Shown here piece after piece: positions 25,550-36,466 of a DNA stretch of 64,000 nucleotides. Each line of letters begins with the position of its first letter. Position 1 is the stretch's first letter. A program made the position numbers and the translations under genes. The stretch is from Streptomyces aureus. GTDB taxonomy: Bacteria > Actinomycetota > Actinomycetes > Streptomycetales > Streptomycetaceae. The notes below the pieces were generated by a model that saw only the letters and a program-made list of their open reading frames with translations, was not told the origin of the DNA and made no database searches. Location of the stretch: positions 62,001 to 126,000 of the forward strand of contig NZ_JNZD01000001.1 in assembly GCF_000725495.1 (NCBI RefSeq), read 5' to 3'.

Positions 25550-26614
25550 TCAGCGGCCGGCCGGGGACCCGCGGTCCGGGACGGCGGGGGCGGCCTGCGC
25601 GGCCTCCAGGGCGGTGACCGTCTCCGGCACGGGGGAACGCTGCGGCCCGTCCAGACCCGCCTGGGCGATCCGCACGCCCAACTGCGTCCGGCTGGCCGCG
25701 CCGAGCGTCTCCGACAGCCGGGCGATGTGCGCCCGGCACGTGCGCACGCTGATGCCCAGGCGCTCCGCGACGACCGCGTCCTGATGCCCCTCGGCCAGCA
25801 GCGCCGCGATGGACCGCTCCCGGTGGGTGATGCCCTCGATGCCCGTCTCGGGCATCGGTGAGGCCAGCGGGATCGCCAGGCGCCACAGCCGCTCGAAGAC
25901 CGTCACCAGATAGTCCACCAGGGCGGGGTGACGCAGCTCCAGCGCTATCGTGCGGTCCGGGTTGGCGGGGATGAAGGCGACCTTGCGGTCGAAGAGGATG
26001 AGCCGCTCCACGACCTCGTCGAGCGTGCGCGCCTCGGCCGCTTCGCCCATCAACTCCATGTAGTTCAGGAGGCCTTGGCCGTGCCGGGCCACATGGGTGT
26101 ACAGGTCGCGCATGCGCACCCCGCGCCGCCGCATCTCCAGCGCCCTGTGCAGTCCCTCGACCAGTTCGTCCTCGCGCCGGATGCCCCCGGGCTGCACCGT
26201 GAGGACCTCGCGGGTGCACTCCTCGGTCGCCTTGTCCATGGCCGCGTGGATCCGCGGCAGTCCGTCGAGGACCCGGATCGCCGCGCCCTCGGCCGGAGCG
26301 CTGACCCGGCCGCCGAGGCCCGCGTACCACTCGAACGCCGACACCGCCTCGCCCACCCGGGCCTGGCTCGCGCTGACCTCCTCGTACACGCCCCGCAGGA
26401 GCCGGGTCATGACCTCCTGGGGCGAGGTGGGCACCAGCCAGCCCATGTCGTCCGGATCGGGGTGCAGCAGCGCCAGTTCCAGCAGGCAGGGCACCGGCTC
26501 GGCGTCCTCGCGGGGTACCCGGCCCCGTCGCACCGCCCGGGAGTACACCCGGTCGCCCGCGTCGCACAGCCGGTCAGCGCCGTGCGGATGCCTGTCCGTC
26601 CCGTGCCCGGCCAT
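25550..26614 (-). CDS. LuxR-type HTH transcriptional regulator (paralogue 2)
   Basis: A 354-residue paralogue of the preceding regulator, convergent with it. The shared order is LCDAGDRVYSRAVRRGRV, CLLELALLHPDPDD, VLTVQPGGIRREDEL, RMRDLYTHVARHGQGLLNYM, RLILFDRKVAFIPANPDR and a C-terminal HTH SIAALLAEGHQDAVVAERLG followed by ISVRTCRAHIARLSETLGAA. The C-terminal tail past the HTH is longer and Ala/Pro-rich. ATG 26614 with GGGGTGGGAG just upstream is preferred to an earlier start at 26644. Two such paralogues in one spot suggest a duplicated regulator acting on the DSGWT/Rieske-like unit or on each other. Confidence 0.82.
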   Translation of the reverse strand: MAGHGTDRHPHGADRLCDAGDRVYSRAVRRGRVPREDAEPVPCLLELALLHPDPDDMGWLVPTSPQEVMTRLLRGVYEEVSASQARVGEAVSAFEWYAGLGGRVSAPAEGAAIRVLDGLPRIHAAMDKATEECTREVLTVQPGGIRREDELVEGLHRALEMRRRGVRMRDLYTHVARHGQGLLNYMELMGEAAEARTLDEVVERLILFDRKVAFIPANPDRTIALELRHPALVDYLVTVFERLWRLAIPLASPMPETGIEGITHRERSIAALLAEGHQDAVVAERLGISVRTCRAHIARLSETLGAASRTQLGVRIAQAGLDGPQRSPVPETVTALEAAQAAPAVPDRGSPAGR

Positions 26615-27279
26615 CTCCCACCCCTGGCTCCAGCTCCGACCCACCGATCCCTGGCGTGAGCCCCCGCGTCAGGGCGTTCTCCGCAGCGCAACTATGCGCG
26701 GACGCGTCCTGCATCGCAACAAGGCTGCCTCGCCCGGAGGCGTCCGTTCGCCCCTGCTCATCCGGATACCTCCCGACCTCCGCCCCGGCCCTTGCAACAA
26801 GCTGAAGTACCCCGCCCGGCCGGGGAGTCGACGAGCCCCGGGGCGTTCGCGCGTCGGCCGAAAACCGCCCCTGCGCCCACGCGGCCGCGCCGACCCCGAC
26901 CACGGAGCTGTACCCTGCGCGGCCGCCTGCGCCGAGCCGGCGTGCGGGCACGTTTCCGCGCCCGGTTCACGACGAAAGCGGTGCGGGCAGCGGCGGTGCG
27001 CTGGGCCTCCGGGCGCGCTGCGCGAACAGGGGCGGCCCTCGGGCAGGCGGAGGGCGATCGTGCCGGGAGGGGCGCGTCCGGCCCCTGAGGGCGCCGTGAC
27101 GAGCGCGGTGCGCGCCGGGGGCCTCGACGGGCGGCACGGGCGCTCTGACGGGGCCCGAGGCTCCGCCAGGGGCGCACGGCGTGCAGGGAGCGCCCCTCGG
27201 ACCGGGGGCGGCATTGGAACGGCCCCGGTCGCGGGTGGCGCCATGGGCGCATCCGCGAGCGGGGCCGAGATCGTGTGCT
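26615..27279. other. Long intergenic region, no gene recognised
   Basis: About 665 bases upstream of the second LuxR-type gene and downstream of the sugar-binding lipoprotein gene. Open frames exist on both strands but all are Arg/Pro/Gly-rich without conserved motifs or ribosome sites. The stretch near 26660-26760 probably holds the promoter of the LuxR-type gene. I see no repeats or RNA genes here. Confidence 0.55.
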
Positions 27280-27299
27280 CCGCCGTCCCGGGACGGCGG
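27280..27299 (-). terminator. Probable terminator of the sugar-binding lipoprotein gene
   Basis: A perfect 20-base palindrome, CCGCCGTCCC joined directly to its complement, 12 bases after the stop codon. It has no loop bases, so the hairpin would have to melt a few central pairs. Confidence 0.55.
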
Positions 27300-27310
27300 G
27301 GCGGAACGTC

Positions 27311-28435
27311 CTACTTGATGCCGAGCGAGCTGCAGAGCGCCTTGTACGGCGCCGTGCAGATCTTGCTGACGGGGTAGATGCCGTCCTGGACGACCGTGTC
27401 CTCGATGTTGTCCTTGGTGAGGGCGACAACGGGCACGAGCTGGGACGGGACGTTCTTGTCGGTCGGGCTGCTGACCTTGTCGCGGGTGAGCGCGTCGAAC
27501 TCGATCGAGCGGCCCTGGACCCGGGCGACCGCCATCTCGGCGGCGGCGCTGGCCTCCTGCGGGTACGACTTGTACACGCTCATGTACTGGTCGCCCTTGA
27601 TGATGCGCTGCACGGCGATCAGCTCGGAGTCCTGGCCGGTGACCGGCGGGACCTTGCTGACGCCCGCGGACTTGAACGCGTCGATGACCGCGCCCGCGAT
27701 ACCGTCGTTGGCGGCGTAGACACCGGCGATGTTGCTCAGCCCGACGGCCTGGATGGACTTCTCCATGTTGGCCTTGGCGTTGACCGGGTTCCAGTCCTTG
27801 GTGTCGTACGCGGCGGAGATGATCACCTTGTCCTGGAGCTCGGACATGGCGCCCTTCTTGAACTGCGCCGCGTTCGGGTCGGTCAGCGACCCGTTCATCA
27901 TGATGATCTTCTTCTGGGCCGAGTTGGCACCCAGCGCGCCGACCAGGGCCTTGCCCTGGGTCTCGCCGACCAGCTCGTTGTCGAAGGAGATGTACGCGTC
28001 GATCGGACCCTGTGCCAGACGGTCGTAGGCGATGACCGGGATGCCGGCCTCCTTCGCCTTGCGCACGCCCTTGGCGATCGTCACCGAGTCCACCGCGTCC
28101 ACCAGGATGACGTCGACCTTGTCGTCGATCATCTGCTGCATCTGGCGAAGCTGCTTGGCGGCGTCCTGCTCGGCGTTCAGGTAGACGACGTCACCCTTCT
28201 TCTCGGTGAGCTTCAGCACCTGGTCCCGGATGATCGGGTAGTCGAACTTCTCGTAACGCGTGTTCTGCTTCTCCGGAAGGAGCAGGCCGACCTTGATGTC
28301 GTCACCCTTGGTGGGGCTTGCCGAGCTACCGCTCCCCCCGAGGCCCATCAGGCCGCAGCCGGAGACGGTGAGGGCCATGGCGGACGACGCCACGGCTATG
28401 GCGGTACGGCGCAGGCCGGTGTTACGAGTGTTCAC
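27311..28435 (-). CDS. Sugar ABC transporter substrate-binding lipoprotein (XylF-like)
   Basis: A 374-residue periplasmic-binding-protein of the sugar-binding type 1 fold (Peripla_BP_4). A lipobox LTVSGC ends the signal peptide at about residue 27, so the mature protein is anchored outside the membrane. VGLLLPEKQNTRYEKFDYPI, QMIDDKVDVILVDAVDSV, AYDRLAQGPIDAYISFDN and VYAANDGIAGAVIDAFKSAG match xylose/multiple-sugar binding proteins. No permease or ATPase gene is adjacent, so it must work with a transporter elsewhere or as a sensor. GTG 28435 follows GGAAGG. Divergent from the FN3 protein gene; the 281 bases between them are AT-richer and carry both promoters. Confidence 0.92.
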   Translation of the reverse strand: MNTRNTGLRRTAIAVASSAMALTVSGCGLMGLGGSGSSASPTKGDDIKVGLLLPEKQNTRYEKFDYPIIRDQVLKLTEKKGDVVYLNAEQDAAKQLRQMQQMIDDKVDVILVDAVDSVTIAKGVRKAKEAGIPVIAYDRLAQGPIDAYISFDNELVGETQGKALVGALGANSAQKKIIMMNGSLTDPNAAQFKKGAMSELQDKVIISAAYDTKDWNPVNAKANMEKSIQAVGLSNIAGVYAANDGIAGAVIDAFKSAGVSKVPPVTGQDSELIAVQRIIKGDQYMSVYKSYPQEASAAAEMAVARVQGRSIEFDALTRDKVSSPTDKNVPSQLVPVVALTKDNIEDTVVQDGIYPVSKICTAPYKALCSSLGIK

Positions 28436-28716
28436 ATCAGGTGCCTTCCGGGCGAGGTTGCAGCATTGCGACCCAGGTGGCTGAAAGCCAACGCGGCGAT
28501 CACCTCAGCGTCAAGGAGTAACCACTTAACGAGATGGCAACGGCGTTTCGCGTTCCACAAGTGAACACGACGGGAAAAGACTACGCCCATCCATGGAGTG
28601 CTCCCCTCAGCTTCACCTTCTGTCATTCACAGGTACAACCAACTTCCGTTCACAGGAGTCCTGACCCTCGACGGTTTTTAACAGCCGTTGACACTCCGTC
28701 AGTCCTGAAGGAACAC

Positions 28717-30417
28717 ATGCACAGAGCCACCGTCACGCGGGGCGCCCTCGCCTCGGCCGTCGTGATCGCCGGCGCCGGCGGGCTGCTCGCCGCGGCCGGC
28801 CCGACCGCCACCGCAGTGACCAACTGCACATCGCCCGTCTATAAGCGGCAGTTCTACGCGAACACGACCTTCTCGGGCACGCCGAAGAAGACGGACTGCG
28901 ACTCCGCGATCGACCAGGACTGGGGCTCCGGCGCACCCGCGTCCGGACTGCCCGCCGACAACTTCGGCGTCCGCTGGACCGTGACCCGGGACTTCGGTTC
29001 GGGCGGTCCTTTCACCCTCCCGGTCGCCACCCAGGACGGAATACGGGTCTATCTGGACGACATACGCAAAATAGACCTCTGGAAGAACATTTCGGCCACC
29101 CAGTCAAAAACGGTCAACCTGACCGTTCCATCCGGAAAACACACACTGCGAGTCGATTTCGTCAACTGGACGGGCAGGGCGAACGTGACCTTCGCCTACA
29201 AACCCGTCACCTCCGCCAGCGCCGACAGGATCAAGCCACTTGTTCCCACCGGTTCCGCGGTCGCCTACGACACCGCCACCGGCCGTGCCAAGGTCTCCTG
29301 GTCCAAGAACAAGGAGATGGACCTCGCCGGGTACCGCGTCTACCGCCGCCCTCAGGGCAGCACCGCCTGGACCCTGCGCACCACGACGACGGCCACGTCG
29401 TACACGGACACGTCCCTCCCCCTGACCGGCGACACCTACTACTACGAGGTCCGCGCCCGCGACAAGGCGGGCAACGAGTCGGCGGGCACCACCGACCGCC
29501 CCGTGACCACCGCCGACCGGACGGCGCCCGGCGCGCCCACCGGCCTGGCCGTCACCGACTCCTCCGAGAAGGGCGGCCTGCGGACCGGCTGGAGCGCGGT
29601 CGCGGGAGCGGCCTCCTACCGGGTGTACCGGGCGGCTACCGAAAACGGCTCCTACACGAAGGTGGGAACCACGGGGGCGCTGTCGTACCGCGACGCCACG
29701 GCCGAGCCGGGCGTCACCTACTACTACCGGGTGACCGCCCTCGACGCGGCGGGCAACGAGTCCGCGCGGTCCGGCTCCGTCAGCGGCAGGCGGCGCGACG
29801 ACACCCCGCCGTCCGCCGTCACCGGACTGACCGTCACCCCCGCCCCGTACGGCTTCGAGCTGCACTGGGACCCCGACCCGACGCCCGACGTGGCGCGGTA
29901 CGTCGTCTACGCGGGCGACCTCGTGCGCTCCGACGACGGGAACGTGTGCTGGGTCCATCAGGTGGAGTGGCTGTTCACCGACACCACCTCGTACACCTAC
30001 CGCACCCTGCCCGACGGCGAGGAGCGGTGCTTCTTCGTCGACGCCGTCGACGACGACTGGAACTCCCACTGGGAGTTCACCCACGAGGCGGACATCGTGA
30101 GCGCGGACGAACTCGACACCACGCCGTCCGTCGAGACGCCCGACGACGGGCCGGTCCACCTGACGGCGTCCGCCGGTGAGCACGGCGAGGGGCCCGCCAC
30201 GCTGTCCTGGGACACCGTGGCCGACGCCACCGGCTACCGGGTCCACCGCTGGAACCCGGACACCGGCGCCTACGAGCAACTGGCGACCGTCCCGGGGTAC
30301 TCCTTCACCGACGCCAGCGCCGCCAAGGGCACCACCCACTACTACCGGGTGACGGCCCTGTACGCCGACGGCACCGAGTCGGCGCCCGGCGGCGACTACG
30401 CGATCCTGGCGCCCTGA
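28717..30417 (+). CDS. Secreted PA14-like and fibronectin type III domain protein
   Basis: A 566-residue exported protein. A signal peptide ends near residue 33 (AAAGPTATA). A PA14-like carbohydrate-binding or adhesion domain follows (about 38-165: RQFYANTTFSGTP, FGVRWTVTRDF, GIRVYLDDIRKIDLW). Four fibronectin type III-like domains come next, each with a variant of GYRVYR and TYYYRVTALDAAGNES. No catalytic domain is present. It is probably an extracellular binding or matrix protein. ATG 28717 follows AAGGA. A strong terminator follows. Confidence 0.85.
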   Translation: MHRATVTRGALASAVVIAGAGGLLAAAGPTATAVTNCTSPVYKRQFYANTTFSGTPKKTDCDSAIDQDWGSGAPASGLPADNFGVRWTVTRDFGSGGPFTLPVATQDGIRVYLDDIRKIDLWKNISATQSKTVNLTVPSGKHTLRVDFVNWTGRANVTFAYKPVTSASADRIKPLVPTGSAVAYDTATGRAKVSWSKNKEMDLAGYRVYRRPQGSTAWTLRTTTTATSYTDTSLPLTGDTYYYEVRARDKAGNESAGTTDRPVTTADRTAPGAPTGLAVTDSSEKGGLRTGWSAVAGAASYRVYRAATENGSYTKVGTTGALSYRDATAEPGVTYYYRVTALDAAGNESARSGSVSGRRRDDTPPSAVTGLTVTPAPYGFELHWDPDPTPDVARYVVYAGDLVRSDDGNVCWVHQVEWLFTDTTSYTYRTLPDGEERCFFVDAVDDDWNSHWEFTHEADIVSADELDTTPSVETPDDGPVHLTASAGEHGEGPATLSWDTVADATGYRVHRWNPDTGAYEQLATVPGYSFTDASAAKGTTHYYRVTALYADGTESAPGGDYAILAP

Positions 30418-30424
30418 GACACAC

Positions 30425-30464
30425 GAAGGGGCCCGGCGGTTCGGACGAACCGCCGGGCCCCTTC
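30425..30464. terminator. Bidirectional terminator between FN3 gene and hspR
   Basis: A perfect 18-base-pair stem (GAAGGGGCCCGGCGGTTC and complement) with a GGAC loop. It closes both the FN3-protein transcript (plus) and the dnaK operon (minus). Confidence 0.92.
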
Positions 30465-30480
30465 GGACACGGGTGGAGAG

Positions 30481-30933
30481 CTAGTCGGACGCCCGCTTGG
30501 GACGCCAGACCACGAGCGCGCTCGTCTGCTGGACCTCCTGGTACGGGACCAGGTCCCGCCGGTAGGAGGCGTGCACGGCGGCCTCGCGCTGCTGCATGGC
30601 GGCCGCGGCACCGTCCAGGGCCGACTCCAGCTCCGCGACACGGGACTGGAGCGCGGCGACCTGGTTCTCCAGTTCGATGATGCGCTTGATGCCGGCCAGG
30701 TTGATGCCCTCGTCCTGCGACAGCTGCTGGACGGTGCGCAGCAGCTCGATGTCGCGGGCCGAGTAGCGCCTGCCCCGGCCGGCCGTGCGGTCGGGAGACA
30801 CCAGACCGAGCCGGTCGTACTGACGCAGCGTCTGCGGGTGCAGCCCGGAGAGCTGGGCCGCCACCGAGATGACGTAGACCGGGGTCTCCTCGGTCAGTTC
30901 ATAGGGGTTGCGTCGACGACCGGTCGTGTCCAT
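30481..30933 (-). CDS. hspR: MerR-family heat-shock repressor HspR
   Basis: A 150-residue MerR-type repressor that binds HAIR elements and, with DnaK as corepressor, shuts down the dnaK operon and clpB. The HTH reads VYVISVAAQLSGLHPQTLRQ then YDRLGLVSPDRTAGRGRRYS; an alpha-helical coiled-coil follows (IKRIIELENQVAALQSRVAE), and the C terminus is the variable part. Last gene of dnaK-grpE-dnaJ-hspR. Its ATG is seven bases after the dnaJ stop. Autoregulated through the HAIR elements before dnaK. Confidence 0.96.
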   Translation of the reverse strand: MDTTGRRRNPYELTEETPVYVISVAAQLSGLHPQTLRQYDRLGLVSPDRTAGRGRRYSARDIELLRTVQQLSQDEGINLAGIKRIIELENQVAALQSRVAELESALDGAAAAMQQREAAVHASYRRDLVPYQEVQQTSALVVWRPKRASD

Positions 30934-30940
30934 GGCTCCG

Positions 30941-32128
30941 TCATGCTCCCTTCGCGGCCTGGAACAGCTCCGCCCGCGGGTCCTCACCCGCGGTCGCCTC
31001 GCGATACGCCTCCAGGGCGTCGCGAGCCTTGCCGGACAGGTCCTGGGGGACCGTCACCTCGACGGTGACCAGCAGATCCCCCCGGGTGCCGTCCTTGCGG
31101 ACCGCGCCCCTGCCCCGGGCGCGCATGGTGCGTCCGTTGGGGGTGCCCGGCGGCAGCTTCAGCGTCACCGGGGGACCGCCCAGCGTGGGCACCTTGACCT
31201 CTCCGCCCAGCGCCGCCTCCGCGAAGGTGACGGGCACGGTGACGGTGAGGTTGTCGTCCTTGCGGCCGAACACGGGGTGGGAGCCCACGTGGACGGTGAC
31301 GTACAGGTCACCGGCCGGGCCTCCCCGCTCACCCGGAGCGCCCTTGCCGCGCAGCCGGATCCGCTGGTTGTCGCTGACCCCCGCGGGAATCCTGACCTGC
31401 ATCGTCCGGGACGACTTGGCCCGGCCGCTGCCCGCGCACTCCATGCAGGGGTGCTCGGCGATCAGACCACGGCCCTTGCAGTCCGGGCAGGGGTCCGTGA
31501 GCGAGAACCCGCCGCCCGAGCCCCGCGCCACCTGACCGGTGCCGACGCAGGTCGGGCACACACGCGGTGTGCCGTTCTTGTCGCCGGTGCCGGAACAGGC
31601 CTTGCAGGGCGCCTGCGAGGTCATGCGCAGCGGAACGGTCGCGCCGTCCACCGCCTCCGTGAAGGAGAGCGTGACCTCGGTGTCGATGTCCTGGCCGCGC
31701 CGGGGCTGCGTCCGCGTGCCCGGGCCTGCGCCGCCACGGTTGAACAGGCCCCCGAAGACGTCGCCTATGCCGCCGCCGAAGCCGCCGGCTCCTCCCGCTC
31801 CCTGGCCCGGGGCGCCGCCTCCGAAGAGGTCGCCCAGGTCGAAGTTGAAGTTGCCGCCGCCGGCGCCGGGACCGGGACGGAAGCCACCGTTGCCGAAGAG
31901 GGCGCGCGCCTCGTCGTACTCCTTGCGCTTCTTCGGGTCGCCGAGCACGTCGTTCGCCTCGGAGATCTCCTTGAAGCGCTCCTCGGCCTTGGCGTTGCCC
32001 TTGTTGGCGTCCGGGTGGAACTCGCGGGCGAGCTTCCGGTACGCCTTCTTGATCTCGGCCTCGGTGGCGTCCTTGGGGACGCCGAGGACCTTGTAGAAGT
32101 CCTTCTCGATGAAGTCCTTGGTGCTCAT
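30941..32128 (-). CDS. dnaJ: Chaperone protein DnaJ (DnaJ1)
   Basis: A 395-residue type A Hsp40 that delivers clients to DnaK and stimulates its ATPase. J domain (about 8-75) with HPD in REFHPDANKGN; Gly/Phe-rich linker about 85-150; four zinc-finger CxxCxGxG repeats (CKACSGTG, CPTCVGTG, CPDCKGRG, CMECAGSG); C-terminal substrate-binding domains. The order and length fit the operon-encoded DnaJ1 of Streptomyces. It sits 33 bases after grpE. Confidence 0.97.
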   Translation of the reverse strand: MSTKDFIEKDFYKVLGVPKDATEAEIKKAYRKLAREFHPDANKGNAKAEERFKEISEANDVLGDPKKRKEYDEARALFGNGGFRPGPGAGGGNFNFDLGDLFGGGAPGQGAGGAGGFGGGIGDVFGGLFNRGGAGPGTRTQPRRGQDIDTEVTLSFTEAVDGATVPLRMTSQAPCKACSGTGDKNGTPRVCPTCVGTGQVARGSGGGFSLTDPCPDCKGRGLIAEHPCMECAGSGRAKSSRTMQVRIPAGVSDNQRIRLRGKGAPGERGGPAGDLYVTVHVGSHPVFGRKDDNLTVTVPVTFAEAALGGEVKVPTLGGPPVTLKLPPGTPNGRTMRARGRGAVRKDGTRGDLLVTVEVTVPQDLSGKARDALEAYREATAGEDPRAELFQAAKGA

Positions 32129-32161
32129 CCCCGACGTCCCTCCTTCCTCATCCGTTCAAGC

Positions 32162-34703
<2,542 letters not shown>

Positions 34704-34734
34704 TGTGCACGACGTCCGCCTCCCGGTCAACAGA

Positions 34735-34755
34735 CCTGAGTCGTGGGGGCTCAAC
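34735..34755 (-). promoter_or_regulatory. Second, imperfect HAIR-like element before dnaK
   Basis: CCTGAGT-N7-GCTCAAC, three mismatches from consensus but with the correct spacing. Multiple HAIR sites are known before dnaK in streptomycetes, so this likely strengthens repression. Confidence 0.7.
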
Positions 34756-34809
34756 TCTTATCCGCTCCTTACACGCAGGGAGCCTCTGAGCTGCGGTTTT
34801 CTCGCTCTG

Positions 34810-35946
34810 TCAGCGCACCTTCACCGCACCCTGTGCCTCCGGACGGGGGCGTCCCGGACGTCCCAGCCGCCTCGGACCGGGTCCCCCGGGTGCCGGGATC
34901 GCATGCGGATGGGCTCGACGCGGGCGGGATCCGGAGCGCGGCGGGAGGGGTCCTGGCCGCAGGGCCCCCGCGACGGCGACCGCCGCCACGGCTCCGGCCA
35001 CCCACCAGGCCGCCCCCGCGCCGAGCCACCCGAGATCGATGCTCAGCCCCACGGACGCGGCCGCGAACGCGGCGAGCCCCGTCACGACCATGACCCCCTG
35101 CCGGGTCAGACCCGCCCGCCGCAGCCGGTGCACCAGATGGTCCGGCGCGGAGCGCAGCAGCGGCCGCCCCGTCCGCCACCGCGAGACCAGGACCAGGACG
35201 GCGTCCGCGCCGGCCACGGCCGTCAGCGCGAAGGCGGCGCCGAGGCCTGACCCGGCGGGCCGCACGGCGTGCACCTGCACGACCGCCGAGGCCAGCAGGA
35301 AGCCGGTGAACAGCGATCCGCACCTCCCCGGCGCGATCCGGGCGGGCGGCCAGCCGTGCATCAGGAAGCCGGTGAGGGCGGCGGCCAGCACGCTCAGCAG
35401 GGCCGCGAGCCCGTCCATCAGTTCCGCGGCGGCGCACCCGCTGAGCGCGAAGGCGGTGACGACGCCGACCGTCCCGAGCACCCCGTCGGCGTGGTCCAGC
35501 GAGCGGAAGGCGTGCGTGACGAGGACCGTCCAGACCACCGCCAGCACTCCGGCCGGGAGGCCGAGCTCGTCGAAGGGGACGGTCAGCGCGGCGGCGACGG
35601 CGACGCCCGCGGCGCACACCAGCGGGGGCACGGGCAGCAGGTCGGCGGCCAGTCCGAGCAGGGCGACCAGGAGCCCCGCGACCAGCAGCCGCCCGGCGTC
35701 CGGGCCGAGCGGGGCGGCTCCGGTCCAGTCGCCGGCCCGGCCGACGAGCGCCGTCGCGCCCGCCACGGCCAGGCCGCCGAGGAGCGGAACGGTCCTCACT
35801 CTCCCGGGCGCCCGCGGTCTGCCGCGGCGGGCGGGAAGCCCCGTCCCGTCGGCCGCGCCGAAGCGCAGGGACAGCGACCGCAGCAGCGCGGCGAGCGTGG
35901 CGGTCAGGAGCAGAGCGGCGGTGGCGGCCGTGATTCCGTACAGCAC
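34810..35946 (-). CDS. MraY/WecA-like membrane protein lacking catalytic Asp residues
   Basis: A 378-residue polytopic protein (about ten helices) of the glycosyltransferase family 4 fold that normally moves a sugar phosphate to undecaprenyl phosphate. The family landmarks are present but degraded: AADLLPVPP stands for the usual GLxDD, THAFRSLDHADGVLG for NAxNFxDGxDG, and PPARIAPGRCGSLFTGFLLA for PAxxFxGDxGS, where Asp is replaced by Arg. DHLVHRLRRAGLTRQG keeps the C-terminal HxxHR-like motif. It is therefore probably not a working transferase or uses altered chemistry. It has an Arg/Pro-rich tail. It is upstream of dnaK on the same strand, but the dnaK HAIR promoter separates them. Confidence 0.72.
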   Translation of the reverse strand: MLYGITAATAALLLTATLAALLRSLSLRFGAADGTGLPARRGRPRAPGRVRTVPLLGGLAVAGATALVGRAGDWTGAAPLGPDAGRLLVAGLLVALLGLAADLLPVPPLVCAAGVAVAAALTVPFDELGLPAGVLAVVWTVLVTHAFRSLDHADGVLGTVGVVTAFALSGCAAAELMDGLAALLSVLAAALTGFLMHGWPPARIAPGRCGSLFTGFLLASAVVQVHAVRPAGSGLGAAFALTAVAGADAVLVLVSRWRTGRPLLRSAPDHLVHRLRRAGLTRQGVMVVTGLAAFAAASVGLSIDLGWLGAGAAWWVAGAVAAVAVAGALRPGPLPPRSGSRPRRAHPHAIPAPGGPGPRRLGRPGRPRPEAQGAVKVR

Positions 35947-36466
35947 GTCGCCAATTTAGGGGTGATTGTCACAGTATTGGGTGAATAACACGATCGGGTT
36001 TACGTGTCCTGGCGCCACCGGGTGAATCCGCGCCTGCTCCCGGGTGAATCCGGGTCCACCACCGGGCGCACGGGGGCTGCTCACGGACGCACCGGAGCCG
36101 CTCACGAACGCACCGGGACTACCCCCGGACGCACCGGAGCCGCTCGCGGACGGCACTGGGGCTGCTCCCGGACCCACCGGGTCCACGCCCGGACGAACGA
36201 AGGCCGCTCCCGGACCCGTCCGGACGCGCCCCGGAGGAATCCGGCCCCGTCCCCGGACGAACCGGACCCGCCCCGGGTGAACCGGATCCGGTGCCCGCCC
36301 CCGGGGGGCCCACTCAGGCTTCCCTCAGCGACGCAGATCACCGCACCGCTGACTACAGTGCGGCGAAGGAAGTGGGTAGTCTCAGACGGACTGCATAAGT
36401 TACCGCTTAGTAATCACCTTCGAGGTCACTCTCGGAGAACACCTCGCAGGCCCGAGGAGCCCCCGA
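35947..36466. repeat. Intergenic region with degenerate 21-base tandem repeats
   Basis: From about 36076 to 36290, roughly ten head-to-tail units of 21 bases, such as CTCACGGACGCACCGGAGCC followed by G, with frequent substitutions and occasional one-base changes. The region is non-coding as far as I can tell; a minus-strand frame made of GSGAS-type repeats is a by-product. Bases 35947-36000 carry AT-rich sequence that fits the promoter of the MraY-like gene. Bases 36300-36466 hold the promoter of the Fe-S gene, with an AT-richer stretch at about 36390-36415. Confidence 0.7.

Noticed and set aside
26669..27244. Minus-strand Pro/Arg/Ala-rich frame in the long gap after the second LuxR-type gene
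   Set aside because: No conserved motif, no ribosome site, and composition typical of random high-GC frames.
35956..36186. Minus-strand GSGAS-type frame in the 21-base repeat array
   Set aside because: It arises because 21 is a multiple of three; the array has indels and no start or domain support.
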